DNA of 6,559 nt from Bifidobacteriaceae bacterium. Lineage in GTDB: Bacteria > Actinomycetota > Actinomycetes > Actinomycetales > Bifidobacteriaceae. The stretch spans positions 1-6,559 of the forward strand of contig JAUMUB010000057.1 of the NCBI GenBank assembly GCA_030530905.1, given 5' to 3'. Numbering within the stretch: position 1 is the stretch's first letter; each line of letters opens with the position of its first letter. The notes below the pieces were generated by a model. It searched no databases, was not told the DNA's origin, and was given only the letters and a program-made list of their open reading frames with translations. Below are positions 1-6,381 of the stretch, piece after piece. The translations under genes were made by a program, and so were the position numbers.

Positions 1-116
1 TTGTTTTAAAGAAAGTATTATAAAACCTGAAAGTTTCCTGTAAATTTTAGATAATTCTTTGAGGGTCAAGTAAGTAGTGTAACAAGCGTATTTATGAAAT
101 AAGACAGTATGAAAAA

Positions 117-737
117 CTACTGTTGAAGAATATTATCCACATAGTTTAACGTATTATTCACTATTTCTGCAGTAAGATTTCTATGCTTATTTACGTAAGT
201 ATTAATCATGCGTTCATATAAATCAAGCGTGCTTTGACTATATGTACCTAATTCACCTCGTAAATATGTTTCAAAAGAAGTGTTCTGCGTATTATCTTCT
301 AAACTGTGAATATAACGCATGTTTTTGGCAATTTCAGGCTGATCTTTGCTAAAATCTTCCATCCAACGAACTTGTATACTAATAATATTTTCTTGTTGCG
401 CTATACGTTCTGGAGAAAGAGAAGGAATATACGGTTCAATCTTAGTATGAAAAATTTCTGGTGCGGTCGATTGCATCATTCGTGCATATTTTTCGGTAAC
501 TAAGTTACGTCCCACATGGTTTGCGCTAATTAAATCATCCTCATAGGATTGCAGTAAGGTGAAAGGCCAAGCGAGAAACTGGCTTAAACGCATACGTCGA
601 AACATCATCCAATTACTTTGACACTCGGCACGACCGCCCTCGTTTTGGGTGTTCTGAAATTGGTTCCATTCAAGTTCGATAATTGACTTACAAACCTCAA
701 TAAGGGCTTTTGGGAAAGTGTGCTGATTGTTCATCAT
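117..737 (-). CDS. DUF4125 family protein, function unknown
   Basis: A 206-residue protein that I recognise from memory as a DUF4125 member; the family is about 200 residues long and has no established function, so this copy looks full length. Blocks that look like family signatures are GGRAECQ (34-40), R50 and Q53 with W57, SYEDDL (64-69), GRNLVTEKYARMM (76-88), and a C-terminal block with LEDN (146-149), SFETYLRGELGTYS (154-167) and Y174. It has no signal peptide or membrane segment and is probably cytosolic and mostly helical. It starts 57 bases after the stop codon of the TPR/DUF4037 gene on the same strand, so the two are likely co-transcribed and work together. Two adjacent ATG codons (735-737 and 732-734) compete as start; a weak AAGG ribosome-binding site (742-745) is spaced better for the second, which would remove one residue. 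The family call is fairly sure; the biochemical role is unknown. Confidence 0.85.
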   Translation of the reverse strand: MMNNQHTFPKALIEVCKSIIELEWNQFQNTQNEGGRAECQSNWMMFRRMRLSQFLAWPFTLLQSYEDDLISANHVGRNLVTEKYARMMQSTAPEIFHTKIEPYIPSLSPERIAQQENIISIQVRWMEDFSKDQPEIAKNMRYIHSLEDNTQNTSFETYLRGELGTYSQSTLDLYERMINTYVNKHRNLTAEIVNNTLNYVDNILQQ

Positions 738-752
738 ATCGCCTTAAAAAAT

Positions 753-782
753 TGTATAAGTTTAAACATGTTAATTATGCAA
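753..782 (-). promoter_or_regulatory. Possible internal promoter ahead of the DUF4125 gene
   Basis: On the minus strand TTGCAT (782-777) and TATACA (758-753) are separated by 18 bases, a fair match to a housekeeping promoter. The implied start, near 746, lies only about ten bases before the ATG. The 8-base palindrome GTTTAAAC (760-767) sits in the spacer. The intergenic DNA is AT-rich, so a chance match is quite possible and read-through from the upstream gene is a good alternative. Confidence 0.3.
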
Positions 783-793
783 TACGGTTACGG

Positions 794-2821
794 TTACAAA
801 CTGTGCAAGCAAGGGTCAGTGCTGACTATATGCTCTTCCACGTAAGGCCTATGCCATTCTAAAAAGTTTTCTTGAAGTGTGGTTAAGCTGTCTCTTTGTA
901 ATTCTCGCACAATCTTCTCGCATACTTGCGCAATAAGCTTGTTTATTTCTTCTTGTGCGGGTTGGGCGCCTTTTCCGCCTTCACCAAACCCTGCGCCGCC
1001 AAAACATGCAGCTGAAGCTATTTGCAAAATGCGCTCCAACATAGGGGTGATATCAGCCAAGCGAGTTGCAATACGTGAGGAAAGTTGACGAAGAGCTGCA
1101 AACTGCCATTTATAGTATGGTAAATATCCCACGCTAATAGGCTGGTTGATAAGAAATATAAGCGATGCCGTGGCTTGGGTAAATTCTTGCAAACATAAAA
1201 GAGCTGCGCTGCCGTCTTCTCGCTGTAGCATTCGAGGGAAATTATATTGTCCGGCTTGAGATATCATTCCTAAACGCCGTGAAATAAGCGATAATTTCAC
1301 ATCATCAGGCATATTTTTAAAACTTTGACGTGTTTTCGACACTAAGCCATAAGGATCATAGAAGATTTTACCGTTTGTAGCAGCAGCTAGAGTTGGTTCG
1401 TCAAGCATAAGCCATGCAGCATGATTATGCTGTTCCGGAGCTGTTGCAAAACCGGTTATTTGTGTGAAAAAATCCTCAACATTAAACACGCCAACACGTT
1501 TGAGTGCGCCTTGTGCTCTAGGGGTTTTTGTCTGCCGTGAATACCCTTTAAATTCTTGGGGGAGCGCATCATAATCAGCTTGTAGTTGCGTTCCAATAGC
1601 AGCATAATCATCATTATCAAGCCAAATACAAAAACCAGCTCCAAAATCATGATCCTCAGAATATACATCATCAAAACCATAACATTCTGAACCATGACCA
1701 ATAAGACCTGCAGCAATTCTTGACGCATATTTACTATATTTTTCTTCAATAAGATGCTTGCCGTAGGTTTCCCAATATTCTTGACTAAGCTCAAGTCCAG
1801 AAATATGTTGTTTAACGTAAGCAGGTTTTGTTGAGGAAGGTTGAGTGCTGTTAATAGTGTTATCCAATTCAGTTGATTCTTGTTGAATGTTCGCGCTTGC
1901 AGAAGATTGTTCTTGATTATTTTTCTCAGTTTTAGCTTGCGCATCTTGCAAATTCTTTAAAGTTATTTGATAATAATCGCTATTTTCACCGTAAATGCTT
2001 TTGATCATTTGCAATGCTTGGGTGTACAAGTCTACAGCCTGGGAATACTGCTTTTGAGTGTACAAAACTTGCGCATATCCAGCTAAGGCAGAAGCATAGT
2101 GAGCGCTATTTTCTGCGTGAGCGCTGTGGTAGATTTGCAAGGAAGTTTGAGCGTGATGTGCTGCCTGTTCAAGAGCGTTCTTGCGTTCAACATTTTGTGA
2201 ACCATCTTCAGTGTTGTACTGTTCTAATAAAAGTAGCGCTATATTAGTATGAGTTGTTGCAATATCAACATCCTCATTCATGTTCACACTTGAACTCTGC
2301 AAAATTTCTAAGGCGTTATGTAATTCTTCTAATGCTTTGTTTATCTGATTTGTTTCAGAATATAGCATTGAAAGATTATTGTGTAAGGCTGCAAGTTCAC
2401 GACTAGTAGGGGAAAGTGTTTCCTGAGCATTATGCAAAGCTTGAGTGTATAAATCTTGCGCTTGATCATAATTTTTAGCAGCACGCATAGCGGTTGCGGC
2501 GTTAATAAGCGTTGTAGTCCATGCGGGCGTATGTTCTAATCTCATGCGCAATGCGAGTTCAAGAGCGCGCTGTACGATCCACTGATTTTCCTCATGCATA
2601 CCACGGGAACGATAAAACCCCATAGTTTCGTTGAGAACAGTTAACAATCCTGCATCATCATGAGCGTTTTCAGCATCTGACATAGACTGTTGTAAAAATT
2701 CTTCAATACGCTGATTATCCTGATGCTGTTCAAATAACGAGTCCAAATCATGTAAAAATGATTGCGCGCTAAACATAGGCGTACTTGTATTGTTTGTAAC
2801 AGAATTATTATTCTCAGACAT
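794..2821 (-). CDS. TPR-repeat protein with C-terminal DUF4037 predicted nucleotidyltransferase domain
   Basis: A 675-residue two-part cytosolic protein. Residues about 55-290 are helical TPR-type repeats; the clearest are near 101-130 (AKNYDQAQDLYTQAL), 142-175 (NQINKALEELHNALEIL) and 240-276 (KQYSQAVDLYTQALQMI), as in protein-binding scaffolds. A Gln/Ser/Asn-rich linker (about 296-335) leads to a DUF4037 domain. There GHGSECYGFDD (375-385) followed by DHDFG (390-394) fits the nucleotidyltransferase pattern G-S-x(11)-D-x-D, and YDPYG (488-492) resembles the later strand in MNT and aminoglycoside adenylyltransferase proteins. The rest is helical, with PYYKW (568-572) and a glycine-rich insert (608-618). 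I infer transfer of a nucleotide to an unknown protein or small molecule. The ATG at 2821 is chosen over the TTG at 2845 because an ideal AAAGGAG lies five bases before it. The gene precedes and is probably co-transcribed with the DUF4125 gene. Domain identity is from memory; the substrate is unknown. Confidence 0.85.
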   Translation of the reverse strand: MSENNNSVTNNTSTPMFSAQSFLHDLDSLFEQHQDNQRIEEFLQQSMSDAENAHDDAGLLTVLNETMGFYRSRGMHEENQWIVQRALELALRMRLEHTPAWTTTLINAATAMRAAKNYDQAQDLYTQALHNAQETLSPTSRELAALHNNLSMLYSETNQINKALEELHNALEILQSSSVNMNEDVDIATTHTNIALLLLEQYNTEDGSQNVERKNALEQAAHHAQTSLQIYHSAHAENSAHYASALAGYAQVLYTQKQYSQAVDLYTQALQMIKSIYGENSDYYQITLKNLQDAQAKTEKNNQEQSSASANIQQESTELDNTINSTQPSSTKPAYVKQHISGLELSQEYWETYGKHLIEEKYSKYASRIAAGLIGHGSECYGFDDVYSEDHDFGAGFCIWLDNDDYAAIGTQLQADYDALPQEFKGYSRQTKTPRAQGALKRVGVFNVEDFFTQITGFATAPEQHNHAAWLMLDEPTLAAATNGKIFYDPYGLVSKTRQSFKNMPDDVKLSLISRRLGMISQAGQYNFPRMLQREDGSAALLCLQEFTQATASLIFLINQPISVGYLPYYKWQFAALRQLSSRIATRLADITPMLERILQIASAACFGGAGFGEGGKGAQPAQEEINKLIAQVCEKIVRELQRDSLTTLQENFLEWHRPYVEEHIVSTDPCLHSL

Positions 2822-2826
2822 CCGCT

Positions 2827-2833
2827 CTCCTTT
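2827..2833 (-). promoter_or_regulatory. Strong ribosome-binding site fixing the TPR/DUF4037 gene start
   Basis: The minus strand reads AAAGGAG, five bases before ATG 2821. It lies inside the frame that would open at TTG 2845, which argues that the eight residues preceding this ATG are not translated. Confidence 0.85.
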
Positions 2834-2849
2834 GTGCATGTTCAATAAT

Positions 2850-2855
2850 AGTGTA
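2850..2855 (-). promoter_or_regulatory. Candidate -10 element for the TPR/DUF4037 operon
   Basis: The minus strand reads TACACT followed by ATTA, the same ten bases (TACACTATTA) as at the lysS -10 element at 4279-4288. Transcription would start near 2843 and give a short leader of about 20 bases carrying the AAAGGAG site. No convincing -35 hexamer is seen 16-18 bases upstream. Confidence 0.4.
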
Positions 2856-2859
2856 GTTC

Positions 2860-2889
2860 AAAAAAGAGAAGCACGCTATTAGTGGGCTT
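2860..2889 (-). terminator. Weak intrinsic terminator after the AraJ-like gene
   Basis: On the minus strand AAGC-(CC)-AC (2889-2882) can pair with GTGCTT (2874-2869) with a two-base bulge, followed by CTC and six T residues (2865-2860). The stem is short and bulged, so termination may be partial, but the T run and its place between two gene units fit a terminator. It overlaps the region where the next gene's promoter should lie. Confidence 0.35.
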
Positions 2890-2944
2890 GTTATATGAAA
2901 TGCGGATGAATAAATTTTTAGGATAAGTTTATTAGCTCACTATA

Positions 2945-4093
2945 TTATTTCTCATATTTTAATGTGAATATGGTGAGGAAGATAACGGCTACTATTGCGC
3001 AAGGTAAGCCACCTAACGCTGGATAATGGTAGTCCATCTGATGAGAGTTAAGCATAATTCCGCCGATAATTGCACCTAAAGCGTTACCAATATTGAATGC
3101 GATTTGCACGCTTGCGCCGCCGATAAGTTCACCTCCACCTTTGCCAGCTTCTGCCATAAGAACTTGTTGAGGTGAGGCAATAAAATATGCTCCAAAAGAG
3201 ATGATAATCGTGCAAAGTATTACTGTTGGTTTGTCGTTTGCAATGAGAAAAATTAGCAATAAACCGACAGTGTTGCAAAGTTGGCCAATTGCTGCAGCGC
3301 CACCTTTACGCCAAAGGTCACACACTTTACCTCCCATAATTCCACCAACAACCATTGCTGCTCCTGCAAGCATCATCATCCATGGAACTTGTTGATCAGT
3401 GTATTGACCAATTTGTTTAAACCATGGAGACACGTAAGACCACCAGCAGAATACGCCAGTATTACCGAGTAGTACAGCAGCTAAAACAAACCATGGTTTT
3501 ATTTCTTTTAAGAATCTAAATTGACCTAATAAGCCAATATCTTTTACTGGCTTAATTCGTGGAAGCCATAAGAATACGAATAAGAATGTGAGGAAACTCC
3601 AGATTCCAAGAAGCGCAAAAGCCCAGCGCCATGAAATAGTGGCTGCAAGAAAAGTGCCTGCTGGTACGCCAAGCATGTTAGCAACTGTTTGCCCTGTTAC
3701 CATTACGGCAACAGATTGAGCTTCTTTGCCTTTGCTTGCAAGCGATTTGGCTGCGATAGTGGCTGCACCGAAGAAAGCTCCGTGTGGAAGTCCAGAAATG
3801 AAACGTGCTGTAATAAGCAAAGAAGAGTTTAAAGCGATTGCACTTAAAAGATTTCCAACACTTGCGATAGTCATGAAGAGAAGAATTAAAGTTTTAGGTG
3901 AGAGTTTTCTTCCGAAGATGAGAAATAGGGTGCCTACGCAAACACCTAAAGCGTATGAGGAAATGTATGAACCCGCTGTTGGTATGCTCACGCTCATATC
4001 GTGTGCGGTTTGGGGGAGTATACCCATCATAACGAATTCTGCTGCGCCAAGTGCAAAAGCGCCTGAAGAGAGTGTAAGTACGCTGCGGTTCAT
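2945..4093 (-). CDS. AraJ-like major facilitator superfamily efflux transporter (DHA1 type)
   Basis: A 382-residue inner-membrane protein with about twelve hydrophobic segments (roughly 6-26, 40-60, 68-88, 91-114, 127-151, 155-177, 201-221, 237-256, 266-285, 289-311, 324-348 and 358-378). It resembles E. coli AraJ, about 394 residues, along its whole length: GAFALGAAEFVMMGILP (11-27), ISGLPHGAFFGAATI (99-113), GQTVANMLGVPAGTFL (134-149), LLGNTGVFCWWSYVSPWF (208-225), GGELIGGASVQIAFNIGNALGA (320-341). The TM2-TM3 loop (GRKLSPK, 61-67) is a degenerate MFS motif A, as in AraJ. The proton-coupled export mechanism is family knowledge; the substrate (sugar, nucleoside or drug) cannot be read. The ATG at 4093 follows AGGA with a five-base gap. 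It lies 45 bases downstream of tRNA-Pro on the same strand, so it may use read-through from the tRNA promoter; no clear promoter of its own is seen. Complete and intact. Confidence 0.9.
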   Translation of the reverse strand: MNRSVLTLSSGAFALGAAEFVMMGILPQTAHDMSVSIPTAGSYISSYALGVCVGTLFLIFGRKLSPKTLILLFMTIASVGNLLSAIALNSSLLITARFISGLPHGAFFGAATIAAKSLASKGKEAQSVAVMVTGQTVANMLGVPAGTFLAATISWRWAFALLGIWSFLTFLFVFLWLPRIKPVKDIGLLGQFRFLKEIKPWFVLAAVLLGNTGVFCWWSYVSPWFKQIGQYTDQQVPWMMMLAGAAMVVGGIMGGKVCDLWRKGGAAAIGQLCNTVGLLLIFLIANDKPTVILCTIIISFGAYFIASPQQVLMAEAGKGGGELIGGASVQIAFNIGNALGAIIGGIMLNSHQMDYHYPALGGLPCAIVAVIFLTIFTLKYEK

Positions 4094-4098
4094 ATCAG

Positions 4099-4102
4099 TC
4101 CT
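4099..4102 (-). promoter_or_regulatory. Ribosome-binding site of the AraJ-like gene
   Basis: The minus strand reads AGGA, five bases before the ATG at 4093. It supports this start and shows that the gene is not leaderless, unlike lysS. Confidence 0.6.
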
Positions 4103-4138
4103 GATCTGTTGTAATTGTGAACTTAGGAAAGATAAACG

Positions 4139-4212
<74 letters not shown>

Positions 4213-4224
4213 ATATCGTGCGTA

Positions 4225-4254
4225 ATAATATCTCTAGACAGTGGACAATTGCAG
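4225..4254 (-). promoter_or_regulatory. Probable promoter of tRNA-Pro
   Basis: On the minus strand CTGCAA (4254-4249) and TATTAT (4230-4225) are separated by 18 bases. The -10 hexamer matches TATAAT at five of six positions, and the implied start lies about six bases before the mature tRNA end. The -35 match is weak. Confidence 0.5.
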
Positions 4255-4278
4255 TGTAATTTCGTTCGGGGCACTCGA

Positions 4279-4284
4279 TACACT
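4279..4284 (+). promoter_or_regulatory. -10 element for a leaderless lysS mRNA
   Basis: TACACT ends eight bases before the ATG at 4293, so transcription should begin at or within about two bases of the start codon. No purine-rich ribosome-binding site precedes the ATG. No good -35 hexamer is present, which is common for actinobacterial promoters. Confidence 0.6.
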
Positions 4285-4292
4285 ATTACATT

Positions 4293-5948
4293 ATGAGTGA
4301 GAATCCGATTCAAGAAGAAAATCAAGAAAACGATCAGTCTTCCGTTATGAGCACGGTTGAACGCGCTGAAATGTTATTAGCGCAAGATAATAGTATTTAT
4401 GAAAAAGTTGCGCAGGGTGCCGCTTTTGATGAGGCTATTGATCCAAGTAATAAGGAATATGGTCCTTTAGCTCATCCAGAACAGGTGCAAATGCGCGTGG
4501 CAAAACGTGCAAAAATGTTGCTCAATGGTGTTAATCCATATCCAGTTGTTGTGGATGTTACGGACACTATCGAATCGGTACGTGAACGCTATGATGGCAA
4601 GCTTGAGGTTGGCGAAGAAACTGACGATGTTGTGGCAGTTGCTGGCCGCGTTTTATTCTTGCGCAATGCTGGTGGCTTGTGTTTTGTTAAGCTATCTGCA
4701 GGTGATGGCACTTCAATTCAGGGTATGATTTCAAAGAAGGAAATCGGCGCGGATTCTATTAAAGAGTTCAAACAGCTTGTTGATTTAGGCGATCACTTGT
4801 ATCTTCGCGGACGTGTTATTTCTTCTAAAACTGGCGAATTATCAATTTTTGCTAGTGAGTGGAAGATTGCCACAAAGTCTTTGCAGCCTTTACCTGCTTT
4901 GCATAAGGATCTTAACGAAGACACTCGTACTCGCAAACCTTATATTGCAATGATTGCAGATGAGAACGTGCGTAACATGGTTCGTCGTCGTTCGAAAGCT
5001 GTTGCAAGCTTGCGTCACACTTTTGCTCAGCATGATTTTATTGAAGTTGAGACTCCAATGTTGCAAACTGTTCATGGTGGTGCTGCGGCAAGACCTTTCA
5101 CTACTCATATGAACGCTTTTGATTTGCCTCTTTACTTGCGTATTGCGCCTGAATTGTTCTTGAAGCGATGCCTTGTTGGTGGTGTTGATCGCGTATTTGA
5201 AATTAATCGTGATTTTCGTAATGAGGGTGTTGACGGCACTCACGCTCCAGAATTTACCATGCTTGAAGCCTATCAAGCATACGGAAATTATGACACTATT
5301 GCACAGTTAACAAAAGAGCTTATTCAAAAAACTGCGTTAGACGTGTTCGGCTCTCATAAAGTCACATTGCTTGACGGCACTGAATACGATTTTGGCGGTG
5401 AATGGCGAACTATTAGCATGTATGATTCGTTATCTGAATCATTGGGAGAACAGATCACTCCTGAAACTACAGTGGAACATTTGGGAGCTATCGCCGACAA
5501 GCTCGGTGTTGAACGCGATGATGTAGAGAATCATGGCAAACTTGTTGAACACTTATGGGAACACTTCTATGAGGACAACTTGTATGAGCCAACATTTGTT
5601 CGTGATTTCCCTGTAGAAACCAGTCCTTTGGTTAAAGCTCATCGTTCTAAAGCTGGCGTTGTTGAAAAGTGGGATTTGTATGTGCGCGGCTTTGAGCTTG
5701 CAACAGGCTATTCTGAGCTTAACGATCCTGTGGTTCAGCGTGAACGCTTTGTGGCTCAAGCAAAGGATGCGCTAGCGGGCGATGTTGAGGCAATGGATAT
5801 TGACGAAGACTTCCTTGAGGCGCTTGGTGTTGGTATGCCACCTGCAGGCGGTATGGGCATGGGTATTGATCGTTTGTTAATTGCTCTTACAGGAGCGACT
5901 ATTCGTGAAACAATCACGTTCCCATTAGTTAAGCCTCTTATTGCCTAA
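4293..5948 (+). CDS. lysS: Lysyl-tRNA synthetase, class II
   Basis: Charges tRNA-Lys with lysine using ATP, in the cytosol. The 551-residue protein has a polar N-terminal extension (about 1-60), an OB-fold anticodon-binding domain (about 113-195; VAVAGRVLFLRNAGG, DLGDHLYLRGRVI), then the class II catalytic core. Motif 1 is FIEVETPMLQTVHGGAAARPF (249-269), motif 2 VFEINRDFRNEG (301-312) with THAPEFTMLE (316-325), motif 3 GMGMGIDRLL (520-529). E. coli LysS is about 505 residues; the excess is mainly at the N terminus, as I recall for bifidobacteria. Compared with E. coli, the segment after the OB fold reads RTRKPYIAMI (212-221) rather than RYRQRYLDLI, and in the lysine pocket ELATGYSELND (468-478) has Thr where E. 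coli has Asn. Both look like lineage features. There is no Shine-Dalgarno sequence before ATG 4293, and a -10 box sits just upstream, so translation is probably leaderless. A hairpin terminator follows. Confidence 0.97.
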   Translation: MSENPIQEENQENDQSSVMSTVERAEMLLAQDNSIYEKVAQGAAFDEAIDPSNKEYGPLAHPEQVQMRVAKRAKMLLNGVNPYPVVVDVTDTIESVRERYDGKLEVGEETDDVVAVAGRVLFLRNAGGLCFVKLSAGDGTSIQGMISKKEIGADSIKEFKQLVDLGDHLYLRGRVISSKTGELSIFASEWKIATKSLQPLPALHKDLNEDTRTRKPYIAMIADENVRNMVRRRSKAVASLRHTFAQHDFIEVETPMLQTVHGGAAARPFTTHMNAFDLPLYLRIAPELFLKRCLVGGVDRVFEINRDFRNEGVDGTHAPEFTMLEAYQAYGNYDTIAQLTKELIQKTALDVFGSHKVTLLDGTEYDFGGEWRTISMYDSLSESLGEQITPETTVEHLGAIADKLGVERDDVENHGKLVEHLWEHFYEDNLYEPTFVRDFPVETSPLVKAHRSKAGVVEKWDLYVRGFELATGYSELNDPVVQRERFVAQAKDALAGDVEAMDIDEDFLEALGVGMPPAGGMGMGIDRLLIALTGATIRETITFPLVKPLIA

Positions 5949-5963
5949 GCTTTTAGCTTACAA

Positions 5964-5980
5964 GAATAATAAAATTATTC
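5964..5980 (+). repeat. Small AT-rich inverted repeat after lysS
   Basis: GAATAAT (5964-5970) and ATTATTC (5974-5980) form a perfect seven-pair stem with a three-base AAA loop. It may protect the lysS mRNA 3' end or assist termination, but the stem is almost all A-T pairs and could be incidental. Confidence 0.4.
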
Positions 5981-5988
5981 GATAATAT

Positions 5989-6022
5989 TTAAAGCTGTCT
6001 TACGCAAGTAGGGCAGCTTTAA
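5989..6022 (+). terminator. Hairpin terminator of lysS with GCAA tetraloop
   Basis: The 15-pair stem TTAAAGCTGTCTTAC / GTAGGGCAGCTTTAA (two G-U wobbles on the plus-strand RNA) closes on a stable GNRA-type loop, GCAA (6004-6007), 40 bases after the lysS stop codon. The downstream T tract is poor (TTTAAT), but A-T pairs at the stem base supply Us in the 3' arm. The symmetry would also let it stop minus-strand transcripts. Confidence 0.75.
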
Positions 6023-6154
6023 TAGTATGAGAGATATATAAATAATAGAACTATGTAATATGTGTGCTTATTGTTGTGATAGCGAATTAATGTATTATTT
6101 TGATACAAATCGTATATGTTTTTATTATAATTATCTCAATATATGATATGTATA

Positions 6155-6184
6155 TTTACATAGGATTTTATACGTGCATATAAT
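6155..6184 (+). promoter_or_regulatory. Promoter of the polycysteine leader transcript
   Basis: TTTACA (6155-6160, five of six consensus bases) and a perfect TATAAT (6179-6184) are 18 bases apart. Seven bases separate the -10 element from ATG 6192, so the predicted first transcribed base falls on or next to the leader-peptide start codon. It is the best promoter match in the window. Confidence 0.7.
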
Positions 6185-6191
6185 ACATTTC

Positions 6192-6224
6192 ATGTTTACA
6201 AATATATGTTGTTGTTGCAAGTAG
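6192..6224 (+). CDS. Predicted leaderless polycysteine leader peptide MFTNICCCCK
   Basis: A ten-codon frame, ATG to TAG, encoding MFTNICCCCK. Codons 6-9 are TGT TGT TGT TGC, four successive cysteine codons just before the stop. The ATG lies seven bases after a perfect TATAAT, so the mRNA would begin at the start codon and need no ribosome-binding site. Leaderless polycysteine uORFs are known in mycobacteria, where ribosome progress through the cysteine codons attenuates downstream cysteine and sulfur genes. By analogy, low Cys-tRNA would stall the ribosome at 6207-6218 and change folding of the leader ahead of the gene at 6507. The peptide itself probably has no other role. Caveats: the codons come from a short GTT repeat that could arise by chance, and the leader is long (about 280 bases to the next ATG). 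A second frame opening at ATG 6205 (MLLLQ...) is less favoured because of its distance from the promoter. Confidence 0.6.
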   Translation: MFTNICCCCK

Positions 6225-6290
6225 TTTTGGTAGTGCCGATGCGTATCGCATAGGTTTATCCACTAGTTGAAACAAAACAACATTCTGTTG
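6207..6290 (+). promoter_or_regulatory. Candidate attenuator with mutually exclusive RNA pairings
   Basis: The cysteine-codon tract TGTTGTT (6207-6213) is complementary to AACAACA (6276-6282). Part of that segment, CAACA (6278-6282), can instead pair with TGTTG (6286-6290), and the overlapping CAAAAC (6273-6278) can pair with GTTTTG (6224-6229). Inside lie TAGTG/CACTA (6231-6235 with 6261-6265) and hairpin ATGCG-TAT-CGCAT (6239-6251), extended by CC/GG across a G-A mismatch. A ribosome on the leader peptide would decide which pairings form. These are by-eye complementarities without computed energies. Confidence 0.45.
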
Positions 6291-6367
6291 CAGTTAATAC
6301 TGTATCTCGTAAAACAGTTCTCAAAATTATTTTTTGTAATATCTAATTGCATTCAGCATGATGTGTT

Positions 6368-6381
6368 GCTTAATATTAAGC
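6368..6381. repeat. Perfect 14-base palindrome, possible operator
   Basis: GCTTAATATTAAGC is identical to its reverse complement and lies 125 bases before the gene at 6507. It could bind a dimeric regulator. In RNA, TTGCTT (6366-6371) could pair either within the palindrome or with AAGCAA (6415-6420), so it may belong to leader folding instead. AT-rich context raises the chance of coincidence. Confidence 0.4.

Noticed and set aside
27..42. Possible hairpin after the DUF4125 gene (CCTGAAAGTTTCCTG)
   Set aside because: Only GAAA/TTTC pairs as an inverted repeat; the outer bases are not complementary and no T run follows on the minus strand.
133..141. Perfect DnaA-box consensus TTATCCACA, with a near match TTATCCACT at 6256-6264
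   Set aside because: Single isolated boxes are expected by chance. The first lies inside the DUF4125 coding sequence, there is no cluster, and no dnaA, dnaN or gidA genes are nearby, so no origin is claimed.
1456..1944. 162-codon open frame on the minus strand within the TPR/DUF4037 gene
   Set aside because: It overlaps a clear domain-bearing gene in another frame and its product (runs of Leu, Met, Asn, Lys) resembles no family.
2822..2845. TTG start at 2845 for the TPR/DUF4037 gene
   Set aside because: The extra codons cover the AAAGGAG ribosome-binding site of the downstream ATG at 2821, which is therefore the better start.
6060..6146. Open frame reading MCAYCCDSELMYYFD..., 28 codons and cysteine-rich
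   Set aside because: No ribosome-binding site, no promoter positioned for leaderless translation, and low-complexity AT-rich composition; not supported as a gene.
6299..6335. Possible attenuation terminator: ACTGT/ACAGT stem followed by a six-T run
   Set aside because: The stem has only five pairs with a ten-base loop and is separated from the T run by eleven bases, too weak to annotate as a terminator.
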